From the NCBI RefSeq assembly GCF_030680935.1, contig NZ_JAUXUP010000030.1, positions 1-64,000 on the forward strand: a stretch of 64,000 nt of DNA, given 5' to 3'. The notes under the pieces were generated by a model. That model saw only the letters and a list, made by a program, of their open reading frames with translations. It was not told the DNA's origin and did not search any database. Made by a program: the position numbers and the translations under genes. Positions 44,078 through 52,922 of the stretch are shown one piece after another. Source of the stretch: Polaromonas sp. GTDB taxonomy: Bacteria > Pseudomonadota > Gammaproteobacteria > Burkholderiales > Burkholderiaceae_C. Numbering within the stretch: the first letter of the stretch is position 1; each line of letters begins with the position of its first letter.

Positions 44078-45124
44078 ATGAAGCAAGCCATCTACACCCG
44101 CGGAGCGGCGCTCCCAGCCGTACTTGAACAGCGCATCGCCATTCTTGACGGCGCGATGGGCACCATGATCCAGCGTTTCAAACTGAACGAGGTGCAGTAC
44201 CGCGGCGAGCGTTTCAAGGATTTCCACAAGGACGTCAAGGGCAACAACGAGCTTCTGAGCCTGACGCGCCCCGATGTGATTCAGGACATCCACGAGGGGT
44301 ATCTGGCCGCCGGCGCCGACATGATTGAGACCAACACCTTCGGCGCGACCACCGTGGCCCAGGCCGACTACGACATGGCCGAGCTGGCCATCGAGATGAA
44401 TTACGAATCCGCCCGTATCGCGCGCGCCGCGTGCGACAAATTTTCGACGCCCGACAAACCGAGGTTTGTTGTGGGCGCCCTGGGCCCCACGCCCAAAACC
44501 GCCAGCATCAGCCCCGATGTCAACGACCCCGGCGCGCGCAACACGAGTTTTGAGGAGCTGCGCAAGGCCTATTACGAGCAGACCGAAGCCCTGGTCAGGG
44601 GCGGCGCCGACGTGCTGCTGGTCGAGACGATTTTTGACACGCTCAACGCCAAGGCCGCGCTGTTTGCGATTGACGAGTATTTCGACAACAGTGGCGAGCG
44701 GCTGCCGCTGATCATCAGCGGCACCGTGACCGACGCCTCGGGCCGCATCCTGAGCGGCCAGACCGTCACCGCCTTCTGGCACAGCATTCGCCACGCGCAG
44801 CCGCTGGCCGTGGGGCTGAACTGCGCGCTCGGCGCGGCGCTGATGCGCCCCTACATCCAGGAGCTGGCGCGCGTGGCGGGCGACACCTTCATCAGCTGCT
44901 ACCCCAACGCCGGCCTGCCCAACCCGATGAGCGACACCGGCTTTGACGAAACGCCGGACGTGACCTCCCGGCTTGTGCGCGAGTTTGCGGCTGAAGGGCT
45001 GGTCAACATCGTGGGTGGCTGCTGCGGCACGACGCCGGAGCACATTGGCGCGATTCATGACGCCGTCAAGCCTTTGGCGCCGCGCGGGATTCAGCGCGGA
45101 TTCTTTTACAAGGAAGCTGCCTGA
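44078..45124 (+). CDS. metH: Methionine synthase, homocysteine-binding domain (split MetH, N-terminal protein)
   Basis: This 348-residue protein is the N-terminal homocysteine S-methyltransferase domain of cobalamin-dependent methionine synthase. It starts [17 protein letters not shown] and has zinc ligands C249 (GLNCALGA) and C315, C316 ([10 protein letters not shown]). Full MetH has about 1200 residues with folate, cobalamin and reactivation domains; these are absent here. Split MetH pairs are known in Burkholderiales. The partner is not in the flanking gene: a nested palindrome and a convergent gene follow. Confidence 0.88.
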   Translation: MKQAIYTRGAALPAVLEQRIAILDGAMGTMIQRFKLNEVQYRGERFKDFHKDVKGNNELLSLTRPDVIQDIHEGYLAAGADMIETNTFGATTVAQADYDMAELAIEMNYESARIARAACDKFSTPDKPRFVVGALGPTPKTASISPDVNDPGARNTSFEELRKAYYEQTEALVRGGADVLLVETIFDTLNAKAALFAIDEYFDNSGERLPLIISGTVTDASGRILSGQTVTAFWHSIRHAQPLAVGLNCALGAALMRPYIQELARVAGDTFISCYPNAGLPNPMSDTGFDETPDVTSRLVREFAAEGLVNIVGGCCGTTPEHIGAIHDAVKPLAPRGIQRGFFYKEAA

Positions 45125-45129
45125 GGGGC

Positions 45130-45575
45130 TGTCATCCGGGGCTTGAGCCCCCATGGCACCAGGTTAAGCCTCGACGGCATGATGCCGCCGACGAGACGCG
45201 CTGGCGGGATCGGGCCGGCAGGGCACTCTGCGCAGCGAATGTCCCCCGGCCCGGGAAGGGCCTCCTCCTTTATTTCGCTGCGCAGAGTGCCCAACCGCCC
45301 CGATCAGTCACTGCCGTGGCTGCCGAGGTGTCGAAAACCACGGCCCGTCCCCGGGACAGGGATGCCGGATGGCCGCAGTGGCGAAATAAAGGAGGAGGCG
45401 CCCTCCCGGCGCCGGGGGACATTCGCTGCTGCGGTCATCCGGCGTCCATACCCCGCGCGAAACCTTCCGCCCGCGACGCGAGCAAAGCGACCTGAAATGA
45501 TCCGCCGCTCCGGGGCACAACATGCGCCGTCTAGGCTTAACCATCGTGCCATGGGGGATCAGGCCCGAGATGACA
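45130..45575. repeat. 446-bp nested palindromic element
   Basis: Outer arms 45130-45178 and 45526-45575 are about 50-bp imperfect inverted repeats. Inside are two hairpin modules in opposite orientation: module A (45221-45292) with perfect 19-bp arms GGGCACTCTGCGCAGCGAA and its complement; module B (45361-45446) with 25-bp arms. The loops of A and B are nearly complementary (TGTCCCCCGGC / GCCGGGGGACA; CCTCCTCCTTTAT / ATAAAGGAGGAGG). No protein gene is evident. It exactly fills the convergent gap between metH and the co-chaperone gene. It may be a MITE-like repeat, a structured RNA, or both. Confidence 0.8.
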
Positions 45576-45585
45576 AAGCAGGTCG

Positions 45586-46485
45586 TCAGCTCAATACAAC
45601 ACTGCTCAACCGCCGCCGGTAAGTAGCCACGACAGGATCATTCGGCGGAATCTGCCCGTCAGCGACCTTGACTTTGGGTGGCTCGATGATTTCGAGGATG
45701 GACACAAAGGTCTTGCGCGCCAGCTCCTCGTTCCACGACTTGTCGCGCATCAATATCTCCAGCAACTCGTCCATCGCTGCCACCCACTGTAGTTGGCTCA
45801 TGTGCAACTGCGCCAGGGCGTAACGCGTTTCGAAATCACGCTTGTTGGTCAGAAGTTTGGCATCAAATCCGGCTTTAGCCGCCGCTACATCTGCGTGACC
45901 AGCTCCTGATTCAATAGCATTGAACCAGTGTTGCAAGGCTTCGAACTTGCGTACCAGAGGCACTTTCGGCAACGCGGGCGCAAACGCCGCCTTCGCATGG
46001 TCGAGCTGGCCGTGTTGCAGCAGCCGCCGCACATAGTCGAACAGCGCGCCGTCGTTGGACGGGTCGTTGGCGACGGCAGCCTTGAGTTTTTCCAGCACGG
46101 CGGCGGGGCTGGTGTCTTCGGGCTCCGGCTTGGCCTCTTCAGGCGGCGGCAGTTCTTCGGCTGGCGGCAGGTGTTTGTCGAGGAATTCCTTGACCTTGCC
46201 TTCGGGCAGCGCACCCTGGAAACCATCGACCGGCTGGCCGTTGACCATCAGGATGCAGGTCGGAATGCTCTTGATGCCAAAAGCGGCGCCCAGTTGCTGC
46301 TCCTGGTCTGAATCGATCTTGACCAGTTTGAAGCGCCCGCCGTAAGCCACTTCAACTTTCTCGAGGATGGGCCCGAGTGATTTACAGGGTCCACACCAGG
46401 GCGCCCAGAAATCAATCAGCACGGGGATGGTCATGGAAGCCGTTATGACTTCCTCTTCAAAATTGGCAATGGTGACGTCGATCAT
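45586..46485 (-). CDS. Thioredoxin/TPR co-chaperone (CnoX/YbbN-like)
   Basis: This 299-residue protein starts at ATG 46485. It has an N-terminal thioredoxin domain with the WCGPC-type active site (C31, C34), a Pro/Glu-rich linker (about 107-128) and C-terminal TPR-like helices (about 130-290). CnoX/YbbN binds GroEL and protects substrates from oxidation. Unlike E. coli CnoX (active site SQHC), both cysteines are present, as in other CnoX homologues. A segment at 45860-45920 (FNAIESGAGHADVAAAKAGF) is formed from a family 2 repeat. Confidence 0.85.
   Translation of the reverse strand: MIDVTIANFEEEVITASMTIPVLIDFWAPWCGPCKSLGPILEKVEVAYGGRFKLVKIDSDQEQQLGAAFGIKSIPTCILMVNGQPVDGFQGALPEGKVKEFLDKHLPPAEELPPPEEAKPEPEDTSPAAVLEKLKAAVANDPSNDGALFDYVRRLLQHGQLDHAKAAFAPALPKVPLVRKFEALQHWFNAIESGAGHADVAAAKAGFDAKLLTNKRDFETRYALAQLHMSQLQWVAAMDELLEILMRDKSWNEELARKTFVSILEIIEPPKVKVADGQIPPNDPVVATYRRRLSSVVLS
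45860..45920. repeat. Dispersed repeat (family 2) inside coding sequence, copy f
   Basis: Read on the minus strand, this part of the CnoX-like gene has GCTATTGAATCAGGAGCTGG, CACGCA, and GGCTAAAGCCGGATTTGATG. Aligned without gaps against copy e it agrees at about 37 of 58 positions. The open frame continues through it. Confidence 0.65.
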
Positions 46486-46655
46486 GGTGCTGGACAAATA
46501 GGGGTGGGTGAGGCAATTTTCAACAGGCGCAGAGCGCGCTGCGCTGGCACGATAGCACGCGGCGGCCGGGGCGGGCAGCGTCACCGCCTTGAGCAGCCCG
46601 TAAAATCACCGCTGACACCGAACGATTGACGGCACAGCCGGCCCGGAAGGCAAAC

Positions 46656-47165
46656 ATGACAACAACCCAAGATCAGAAGGCGCCGCTTGTGGGCGTGGTG
46701 ATGGGCTCCAGCAGCGACTGGACCACCATGCAGCATGCCGTGCAGATTCTCCAGCAGTTCGGCGTGGCGCATGAGGCGCGGGTGGTCTCGGCCCACCGCA
46801 TGCCCGACGAGCTGTTTGCCTATGCTGAACAGGCTGCGGGGCGCGGATTGCGGGCCATCATTGCCGGCGCCGGCGGCGCTGCCCACCTGCCGGGCATGCT
46901 GGCCGCCAAAACCGCCGTGCCCATTCTGGGCGTGCCGGTGGCCAGCAACCACCTGCAGGGTGTTGATTCGCTGCACAGCATTGTGCAAATGCCCAAGGGC
47001 GTGCCGGTGGCCACCTTTGCCATTGGCAACGCCGGGGCCGCCAATGCCGCGTTGTTTGCCGTGGCCATGCTGGCCACCCATGACAAAACCCTGGCCGACA
47101 AACTGCAGGCCTTCCGCGCCGAACAAACCGCAGCGGCGCGCGCCATGACGCTGCCGCCGGCATGA
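46656..47165 (+). CDS. purE: N5-carboxyaminoimidazole ribonucleotide mutase
   Basis: This 169-residue enzyme shifts the carboxyl of N5-CAIR to give CAIR in purine synthesis. It starts at ATG 46656 with GGAAGG upstream. PurE motifs: [25 protein letters not shown] with the conserved histidine, and [15 protein letters not shown]. It overlaps purK by ATGA, and tsaC follows, a common beta-proteobacterial order. Confidence 0.95.
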   Translation: MTTTQDQKAPLVGVVMGSSSDWTTMQHAVQILQQFGVAHEARVVSAHRMPDELFAYAEQAAGRGLRAIIAGAGGAAHLPGMLAAKTAVPILGVPVASNHLQGVDSLHSIVQMPKGVPVATFAIGNAGAANAALFAVAMLATHDKTLADKLQAFRAEQTAAARAMTLPPA

Positions 47166-48385
47166 ATTTTTCGCCGATTTTCCCTGGCGGTGTTGACGCC
47201 TCGGGCCAGCCCGCCACCCTGGGTGTGATGGGCGGCGGCCAGCTGGGCCGCATGTTTGTGCATGCTGCGCAGCGCCTCGGTTATTTCACGGCGGTGCTGG
47301 ATCCCGACGCAGACAGCCCGGCTGGCCGCGTCAGCCACCACCATATCCAGACCGGTTACAGCGACGCAGCAGGTCTGGCGCAACTGGCGTCCATCTGCGC
47401 CGCCGTCACCACCGAATTTGAAAACGTCCCGGCGGACGCGTTACAGGCGCTGGCAGCGCAGCGGCCGGTGGCGCCTGGCGCAGCGGCGGTGGCCATTGCG
47501 CAAAACCGCATCGAGGAAAAAGCCCACTTCAGCGCCAGCGCCGGTGTGGCGGGCGTGAGCTGCGCGCCCTATGCGGTCATCACCACGGCAGAACAGCTGC
47601 GCGCCGTGCCGACCGATCTGCTGCCCGGCATTTTGAAAACCGCACGTATGGGTTACGACGGCAAGGGCCAGGTGCGTATTGCCAACATGGCCGAGCTGGC
47701 GGTGGCGTGGGCTGATTTGAAGGGCGTGCCCTGCGTGCTGGAAAAACTGCTGCCGCTGAAGGCCGAGTGTTCGGTCATCGTCGCGCGCGGCTGGGGCGGT
47801 GAGGTGGTGGGTTTTGCGCCGCAGTACAACGTGCATGTGGACGGCATTCTTGCATTCACCGCGGCTTATGCGTCAAATATGCCTCCAGCCCTTGCGCAAC
47901 GGGCGCGGGCAGCTACTGAATCAATAGCAAATCACATCCGCTATGTGGGTGTGCTGTGTGTCGAGTTTTTTGTGATAGACGACGGCAGTGCCGACGGCGC
48001 ACTGGTCGTCAACGAAATGGCGCCACGCCCCCACAACAGCGGCCACTACACGATGGACGCCTGCGACGTCTCGCAGTTTGACCTGCAGGTGCACGCCATG
48101 GCGGGATTGCCGCTGCCGGTGCCGCGCCAGCATTCGCCGGCCATCATGCTCAACCTGCTGGGCGATGTGTGGCTGGACGCCGCGGGCCAGGCGCGCACGC
48201 CCGACTGGCAAACCGTGCTGGCCCTGCCCGGCACCCATTTGCACCTGTACGGCAAGCTCGAAGCGCGCCCCGGCCGCAAGATGGGCCATCTCACCATCAC
48301 AGGGGCCGATGTGGCGTCTGTGCAGGCGGTGGCGCGCCAGGCTGCACAGGTTCTGGGACTGCCGGGGCTGGACGCGCTGCGATGA
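47162..48385 (+). CDS. purK: N5-carboxyaminoimidazole ribonucleotide synthase
   Basis: This 407-residue ATP-grasp enzyme makes N5-CAIR from AIR, bicarbonate and ATP. Motifs: [21 protein letters not shown] at the start, [18 protein letters not shown] and [19 protein letters not shown]. The start overlaps the purE stop and the stop overlaps the tsaC start, so the three are translationally coupled. The region 47869-47932 ([20 protein letters not shown]) is built from a dispersed family 2 repeat yet the usual length is kept. Confidence 0.95.
   Translation: MNFSPIFPGGVDASGQPATLGVMGGGQLGRMFVHAAQRLGYFTAVLDPDADSPAGRVSHHHIQTGYSDAAGLAQLASICAAVTTEFENVPADALQALAAQRPVAPGAAAVAIAQNRIEEKAHFSASAGVAGVSCAPYAVITTAEQLRAVPTDLLPGILKTARMGYDGKGQVRIANMAELAVAWADLKGVPCVLEKLLPLKAECSVIVARGWGGEVVGFAPQYNVHVDGILAFTAAYASNMPPALAQRARAATESIANHIRYVGVLCVEFFVIDDGSADGALVVNEMAPRPHNSGHYTMDACDVSQFDLQVHAMAGLPLPVPRQHSPAIMLNLLGDVWLDAAGQARTPDWQTVLALPGTHLHLYGKLEARPGRKMGHLTITGADVASVQAVARQAAQVLGLPGLDALR
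47869..47932. repeat. Dispersed repeat (family 2) inside purK, copy g
   Basis: Minus-strand copy: TTTGCTATTGATTCAGTAGC, TGCGCAAGGGCTGGAGGC, ATATTTGACGC. It matches the intergenic copy at 55681-55743 (GCATCAAAT, GCCTCCAGCCCTTG) closely. The purK frame stays open through it. Confidence 0.7.
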
Positions 48386-49362
48386 TTCGCGATGGCAGCG
48401 ATCCGGCGGCGATTGCCGAGGCCGCGCGGGTGATCCGCTCTGGCGGCCTGGTCGGCTTTGCCACCGAAACCGTGTACGGCCTGGGCGCCGATGCGTCCAG
48501 TGACAGCGCGGTTGCCGGTATCTTTGTGGCCAAAGGCCGGCCCAGCGACCACCCGCTGATCGTGCATGTCGCCGAGCCGGCACAGGTCAGCGATTACGCT
48601 GTCGACGTTCCGCCGTTTGCCGAGCGGCTGATGAAAACGCTGTGGCCCGGGCCTCTGACCGTGATCCTGCCGCGCAAGCCTGGCGTCGCAGCTGCGGCCG
48701 CTGGCGGCCAGAACTCGATTGGCCTGCGCTGCCCCGCGCACCCGCTGGCGCACGCCTTGCTGGCGGCCTGCGCCACAGGTGTAGCAGCGCCCAGCGCCAA
48801 CCGCTTTGGTCGCGTCAGTCCGACGACTGCACAACATGTGGCCCAGGAGTTTGGCGACGGCCTGCTGGTGCTGGACGGCGGGCCTTGCGAGGTCGGTATC
48901 GAGTCCAGCATCGTGGACTGCACCCGCAGCCGCCCGGTGCTGCTGCGACCTGGCGTGCTGACCCGCGCGCAGCTCGAAGCGGCCTGCGGCGAGGCGGTGC
49001 TGAGCAACGAGGAGTTCACCGGCGCCGGGGCCCCGCGTGCCTCCGGTACCCTGGAATCACACTACGCACCCGATGCCAGGGTGCGGCTGATGGACGCCAC
49101 TGCGATACAGACTGCACTTGACCTGCTGGGCCCTGAGGCCGCACACATTGCGGTGTATGCGCGCACCATCGTGCGCATCAAATCCACGCAGGTGTTGTAC
49201 CGGCGCATGCCCGCCGACGCGCCAGCCACCGCGCAGCAGCTGTTTGCGGTGCTGCGCGGCTTTGATGCGCAAGGCGTCAAGCTGATCTGGGTGGAACACC
49301 CGCCGGCCGATACCGCATGGGACGGTGTGCGGGACCGGCTGGTCCGGGCGGCGGCGGGTTGA
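48382..49362 (+). CDS. tsaC: L-threonylcarbamoyladenylate synthase (YrdC/Sua5 type)
   Basis: This 326-residue protein starts at ATG 48382, overlapping the purK stop. The N-terminal YrdC domain has FATETVYGLGADA, KGRPSDHPLIVHV, and PSANRFGRVSPT; the C-terminal about 110 residues form a Sua5 domain (GTLESHYAPDARVRL). It makes threonylcarbamoyl-AMP for t6A37 modification of tRNAs reading ANN codons. The length identifies the long Sua5 form. Confidence 0.92.
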   Translation: MIRDGSDPAAIAEAARVIRSGGLVGFATETVYGLGADASSDSAVAGIFVAKGRPSDHPLIVHVAEPAQVSDYAVDVPPFAERLMKTLWPGPLTVILPRKPGVAAAAAGGQNSIGLRCPAHPLAHALLAACATGVAAPSANRFGRVSPTTAQHVAQEFGDGLLVLDGGPCEVGIESSIVDCTRSRPVLLRPGVLTRAQLEAACGEAVLSNEEFTGAGAPRASGTLESHYAPDARVRLMDATAIQTALDLLGPEAAHIAVYARTIVRIKSTQVLYRRMPADAPATAQQLFAVLRGFDAQGVKLIWVEHPPADTAWDGVRDRLVRAAAG

Positions 49363-49421
49363 CGGGCCCGCATGGTGCAGTGCATAGTGATGCATAGACT
49401 CTTTGCGAGGAAAGCACAACG

Positions 49422-49490
49422 ATGACATCGAGACTCATGGCAGCCCGCCATACCTTCAGGCGGGGTTTGCAGACGCCCACTCCCACATGA
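49422..49490 (+). CDS. 22-codon leader peptide coupled to histidine kinase
   Basis: ATG 49422 follows GAGGAAAG at 49407-49414, a good ribosome site. The short frame (MTSRLMAARHTFRRGLQ start, then Pro/Thr-rich TPTPT) ends in a TGA that overlaps the kinase ATG at 49487 (ATGA). The kinase itself has no ribosome site of its own, so translation is probably coupled to this peptide. No similarity known. Confidence 0.5.
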   Translation: MTSRLMAARHTFRRGLQTPTPT

Positions 49491-50356
49491 CCGCCTCTGC
49501 CGACTCTCCAAAAATCAGCGCCGTACCCGCCATGGCGGCGTTGCTGGAGCAAATACGTGAGGGCATTGACCCCGCCGGCGCCGAGCAGGAAATCCTGCGC
49601 ATCACCAGTTTGCTGGAGGACGAGCTGAACCAGCGCAGTGCCGAGGTGGTGGCGGCCAACAAAGAGCTGGAAAACTTTTCGTACTCGGTCTCACACGACC
49701 TGCGCGCACCGCTGAGCACCATCGACGGCTTCAGCCGCCTGCTGGAAGGCGCGGTGACCAAGGGTAATGCGGAACGCAGCACGCACTACCTGCAGCGCAT
49801 ACGCTTGGGCGTGGGCAATATCAATGAACTGATCGCTGCCCTGCTGGCGGTGTCGCGCCTGTTGCGTGCGCCCATGGCGCCGCAGGCGGTGGATCTGGGG
49901 GCGCTGGCCGCAGAGGTATTTGCAACGCTGCAGCAGGCCGAGCCTGAGCGCCAGGTGCAGCTCAGCATCCAGCCGGCGTTGCGGGTGCGCGGTGATCCGG
50001 CCCTGCTCAGGCAACTGGTCGAACATCTGGCCGGCAACGCCTGGAAGTTCAGCTCCAAAACCGCCGATGCGCAGATCGCCGTTGGCAGCCAGCCCGGGCC
50101 TGATGGCGAGACGGTCTACTTTTTTCGCGACAACGGCGCAGGCTTTGACATGGCGCACGCCGACAAGCTGTTTGGCATTTTTCAGCGCATGCATGTGTCC
50201 TCGGACTTTCCGGGCATTGGCGCGGGCCTGAGCACGGTGCAGCGCATTGTCATGCGCCATGGCGGGCGGGTCTGGGCGCAGGCGCTGCCCGGGCAGGGAA
50301 CTACGATTTACTTCACGCTGGCCATGCCAGCTACTGGCGCAGCCGATAAGGGCTGA
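49487..50356 (+). CDS. Soluble sensor histidine kinase (transmitter only)
   Basis: This 289-residue protein has no membrane segment or sensor domain: a helical lead (about 1-60), HisKA with phospho-accepting H70 in SVSHDLRAP, and HATPase_c (HLAGNAWKF, DNGAGFDM, ADKLFGIFQRMH, GIGAGLSTV). In the last, G2-box lysine/glycine pattern is degenerate (GAGLS). It is a close relative of the transmitter of the kinase at 15976-18942. No response regulator is adjacent. The upstream leader at 49422 is likely coupled. Confidence 0.85.
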   Translation: MTASADSPKISAVPAMAALLEQIREGIDPAGAEQEILRITSLLEDELNQRSAEVVAANKELENFSYSVSHDLRAPLSTIDGFSRLLEGAVTKGNAERSTHYLQRIRLGVGNINELIAALLAVSRLLRAPMAPQAVDLGALAAEVFATLQQAEPERQVQLSIQPALRVRGDPALLRQLVEHLAGNAWKFSSKTADAQIAVGSQPGPDGETVYFFRDNGAGFDMAHADKLFGIFQRMHVSSDFPGIGAGLSTVQRIVMRHGGRVWAQALPGQGTTIYFTLAMPATGAADKG

Positions 50357-50370
50357 CCGTGGGGTTGATG

Positions 50371-50437
50371 CAGATTGCTACGGTTTTTATAGCTGTTTGC
50401 GCAAGCCCGGTATGGGCAAAACACCGTTTTTTTTATA
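50371..50437. repeat. Dispersed repeat (family 2), copy h
   Basis: Plus-strand copy with TATAGCTGTTTGCGCAAGCC, GGTATGGGC, then CACCG and a T run. It separates the histidine kinase and the convergent PuuD-like gene; the T run could also end transcription. Confidence 0.7.
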
Positions 50438-50449
50438 GCCGACGACAGT

Positions 50450-51280
50450 TCAGGCTGACAGCCGTTTTTTTGTGGCCGCCACCGCCGCCAGAAAGTCTTC
50501 CAGCACCGCCGCGTCGTCAATCGTGTCCGAGCCTGGCTTGTGAAATTCGGGGTGCCATTGCAGTGCCGCGATATAACTTTTGGCCGGGTCTTTGCGGCGT
50601 ATCGCTTCCACAATGCCGTCCGGCACACTGAAGGCCTCGGCCTCGAACTCGGGCGCCAGGGCCTTGATACCCTGATGGTGGATGCTGTTGACACGCACCC
50701 GCTCCACGCCGGGATACAGCCGCGACAACTGTGAGCCCTGCACGATCTCCACGCTGTGAAAGTTCTGGTCGTAGCTCACCGCGTCGCGGTGAACAAAAGA
50801 GTCAGGCACCTGGGTGGAGATATCCTGGTACAGGGTGCCGCCATAGGCCACATTGAGCAGTTGCAGCCCCCGGCAGATGCCGAAGACCGGCTTGCCGGCT
50901 TTTTCGAAAGAGGCGACCAGCGCCTTGTCGTAGTCGTCGCGGACACGGTCGCCTGACCAGCGTTCCTCCAGCGGGTCTTCGCCGTAACTGCCGGGCCAGA
51001 CATCGGCGCCGCCGTGCAACACCAGGCCGTCCAGCCACTCGGCGTAGTCGTCGAAGTTCACGTCGCCGCGCTGCGTTTCGCCGGTCGGGCAGGGCACCAT
51101 GACCACCATGGCACCGGAGGACATGATCCAGTGCGCTACCGTCTGCTCAACATACTGCAGGGTTTTGCCCGTGAACAGCGAACGTGCCGGGTCGGCGTGG
51201 GAAAAGCAGGCCGACAGGCCAATTTTCAGACGGGTGCGCATGTGGCGCCGGCTGCTGTTCATGTCTGTGGTTTTGCGCAT
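50450..51280 (-). CDS. Gamma-glutamyl-gamma-aminobutyrate hydrolase family protein (PuuD-like)
   Basis: This 276-residue class I glutamine amidotransferase-like hydrolase has the nucleophile C136 (FGICRGLQLLNV) and the catalytic His-Glu in LQWHPEF. The preceding LHGGADVWP is typical of PuuD, which releases GABA from gamma-glutamyl-GABA in putrescine breakdown. The start may be ATG 51280 or the in-frame ATG at 51262. No other puu genes are nearby. Confidence 0.82.
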   Translation of the reverse strand: MRKTTDMNSSRRHMRTRLKIGLSACFSHADPARSLFTGKTLQYVEQTVAHWIMSSGAMVVMVPCPTGETQRGDVNFDDYAEWLDGLVLHGGADVWPGSYGEDPLEERWSGDRVRDDYDKALVASFEKAGKPVFGICRGLQLLNVAYGGTLYQDISTQVPDSFVHRDAVSYDQNFHSVEIVQGSQLSRLYPGVERVRVNSIHHQGIKALAPEFEAEAFSVPDGIVEAIRRKDPAKSYIAALQWHPEFHKPGSDTIDDAAVLEDFLAAVAATKKRLSA

Positions 51281-51349
51281 CGCGGGTTCAGTGGCGGGTT
51301 ATCGGTTCGTCGGGAGGGGCAGGGTTTCAGTGTAGTGATACGGCCGCAA

Positions 51350-52792
51350 TTATTCCTGAGCCAGCTCGGCAAACCCCATGAAGCGAACGGCCACACGGGT
51401 TCCAGGCGGCGTGTGTCCGGGCAGCGCGTCGTCGACCGAGACCGTAGCGCCATGCTGGCGCGCAATTTCGTGCACGATGGCCAGCCCCAGACCGGAGCCA
51501 TCGACATTGGTACCGAGGGCGCGGTAAAAAGGCTGAAACACCAGTTCGCGTTCAGCCGCGGCAATACCCGGTCCCGAGTCTTCGACCAGCAACACAATCA
51601 CCCCGCTGAAGCGATCGGTCAGCAGCCGCACGGTCACCTGCCCGCTGTCCGGCGTGTAGTTCAGCGCGTTGTCCAGCAGGTTGCGCACCAGTTCCTTGAG
51701 CAGGGTCGGATTGGCCTCCAGCATGCTGGCGGGCTCGCCGGGGGGTGGGCCGTCGTAGCCCAGGTCGATGTGTTTTTCCAGTGCACGCGGCACCGAATCC
51801 TGAATCGCCTCGGACAGGACCTGCACCAGGTCCAGTCGCTGCTTGGCCAGGCTGCGGCCAGTGGCCTCGGCCCGCGCCAGTGCCAGCAGCTGGTTGACAG
51901 TGTGGGTAGCACGAATGCTGGCGCGGCCTATGTGTTTGAGCGATTTTTTCAGCTCGTCGGCATCGGTTTCGCGCTGCGCCAGGTCGGCCTGCATGCGCAG
52001 CCCGGCCAGCGGCGTTTTGAGCTGGTGTGCGGCGTCGGCCAGAAAGCGTTTCTGGGTGGTCAGCAAGACCTTGAGCCGTCCCAGCAGGTCGTTGATGGAG
52101 GACACCAGCGGCGCGACTTCCTCAGGCACGATGGTTTCGTCCAGCGGGCTCATGTCGTCGGACTTGCGCGCGCGAATGCGTTTTTCCAGCTGGTCCAGCG
52201 GCTTGATCCCGCGCACCAGCGCCAGCCAGACCAGCAGCACCGCCAGCGGCAGCGTGACAAACTGCGGCACCATCACGCCCTTGACGATTTCAGTGGCCAG
52301 CGTTTTGCGTTTTTCCAGTGTTTCGGCCACCTGCACAAGCACTGGTTGACCGTTTGGGACATCCACATTGATCCAGGTGTGGGCTATGCGCACGTCCTGG
52401 CCCTGCACGACGTCCTCGCGCAGCTGGACCTCGCCATGGGGGGAGCGGTCCTCATTAGGCGGCAGTGGCAGGTCATGCTCGCCGCTGATGAGTTCGCCGC
52501 GTGTGCCCAGCACCTGGTAGAACACCAGGTCGGTGTCGTCGGCACGCAGGATCTCGCGCGCTGGCGCGGTCAGGTTGAACTGCACCTGCTTGTTTTTGAC
52601 CACGATCAGCTTGCTGAGCGCCTGCACGTTGTATTCAAGCGCGCGGTCAAAGGGTTTGCCGGCAATGTTCTGCGCCACCAGCCAGGTCAGCGCCAGGCTG
52701 ATCGGCCACAGCAGCAGCAGCGGCGTGAGCATCCAGTCGAGGATTTCCCCGAAGAGGCTGCGGCGCTCGCGCTGGAAGAGTCTTAATGCCAC
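51350..52792 (-). CDS. Sensor histidine kinase (TctE/QseC type)
   Basis: This 480-residue membrane kinase has helices at about 22-42 and 175-193 enclosing a periplasmic sensor (PF08521-type region, about 45-170), then HAMP, HisKA with H256 in ADAAHQLKTPL, and HATPase_c (NLLDNALNYTP, DSGPGI, GSGLGLAIV). It is downstream of a response regulator on the same strand, separated by a family 1 repeat. The layout is that of TctDE/QseBC systems, which in this lineage often sense carboxylates; the signal is unknown. Confidence 0.9.
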   Translation of the reverse strand: MALRLFQRERRSLFGEILDWMLTPLLLLWPISLALTWLVAQNIAGKPFDRALEYNVQALSKLIVVKNKQVQFNLTAPAREILRADDTDLVFYQVLGTRGELISGEHDLPLPPNEDRSPHGEVQLREDVVQGQDVRIAHTWINVDVPNGQPVLVQVAETLEKRKTLATEIVKGVMVPQFVTLPLAVLLVWLALVRGIKPLDQLEKRIRARKSDDMSPLDETIVPEEVAPLVSSINDLLGRLKVLLTTQKRFLADAAHQLKTPLAGLRMQADLAQRETDADELKKSLKHIGRASIRATHTVNQLLALARAEATGRSLAKQRLDLVQVLSEAIQDSVPRALEKHIDLGYDGPPPGEPASMLEANPTLLKELVRNLLDNALNYTPDSGQVTVRLLTDRFSGVIVLLVEDSGPGIAAAERELVFQPFYRALGTNVDGSGLGLAIVHEIARQHGATVSVDDALPGHTPPGTRVAVRFMGFAELAQE

Positions 52793-52827
52793 AGCTCGAA
52801 AAGCGCAGGCGCCTTGTTTTCATTCAA

Positions 52828-52918
52828 GCAGGGGCCGCGGAACCGGCTTTGCCGGGCCGCAGGCGCAGTGGCCCCCTTGGGGGGCAGGGAGCTACACGAA
52901 GTGAGCGACCGTGGGGGC
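52828..52918. repeat. GC-rich dispersed repeat (family 1), copy b
   Basis: GCGGAACCGGCTTTGCCGGG, CCGCAGGCGCAGTGGCCCCC, TTGGGGGG and a terminal GAGCTACACGAAGTGAGCGA. Each block can fold into a short hairpin. It sits between the response regulator and histidine kinase genes. Confidence 0.78.
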
Positions 52919-52922
52919 AACA

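Noticed and set aside
45143-45622. 159-codon open frame through the nested palindrome
   Set aside because: The translation follows the inverted repeat structure (the reverse strand encodes mirrored frames), has no ribosome site and no recognisable domain.
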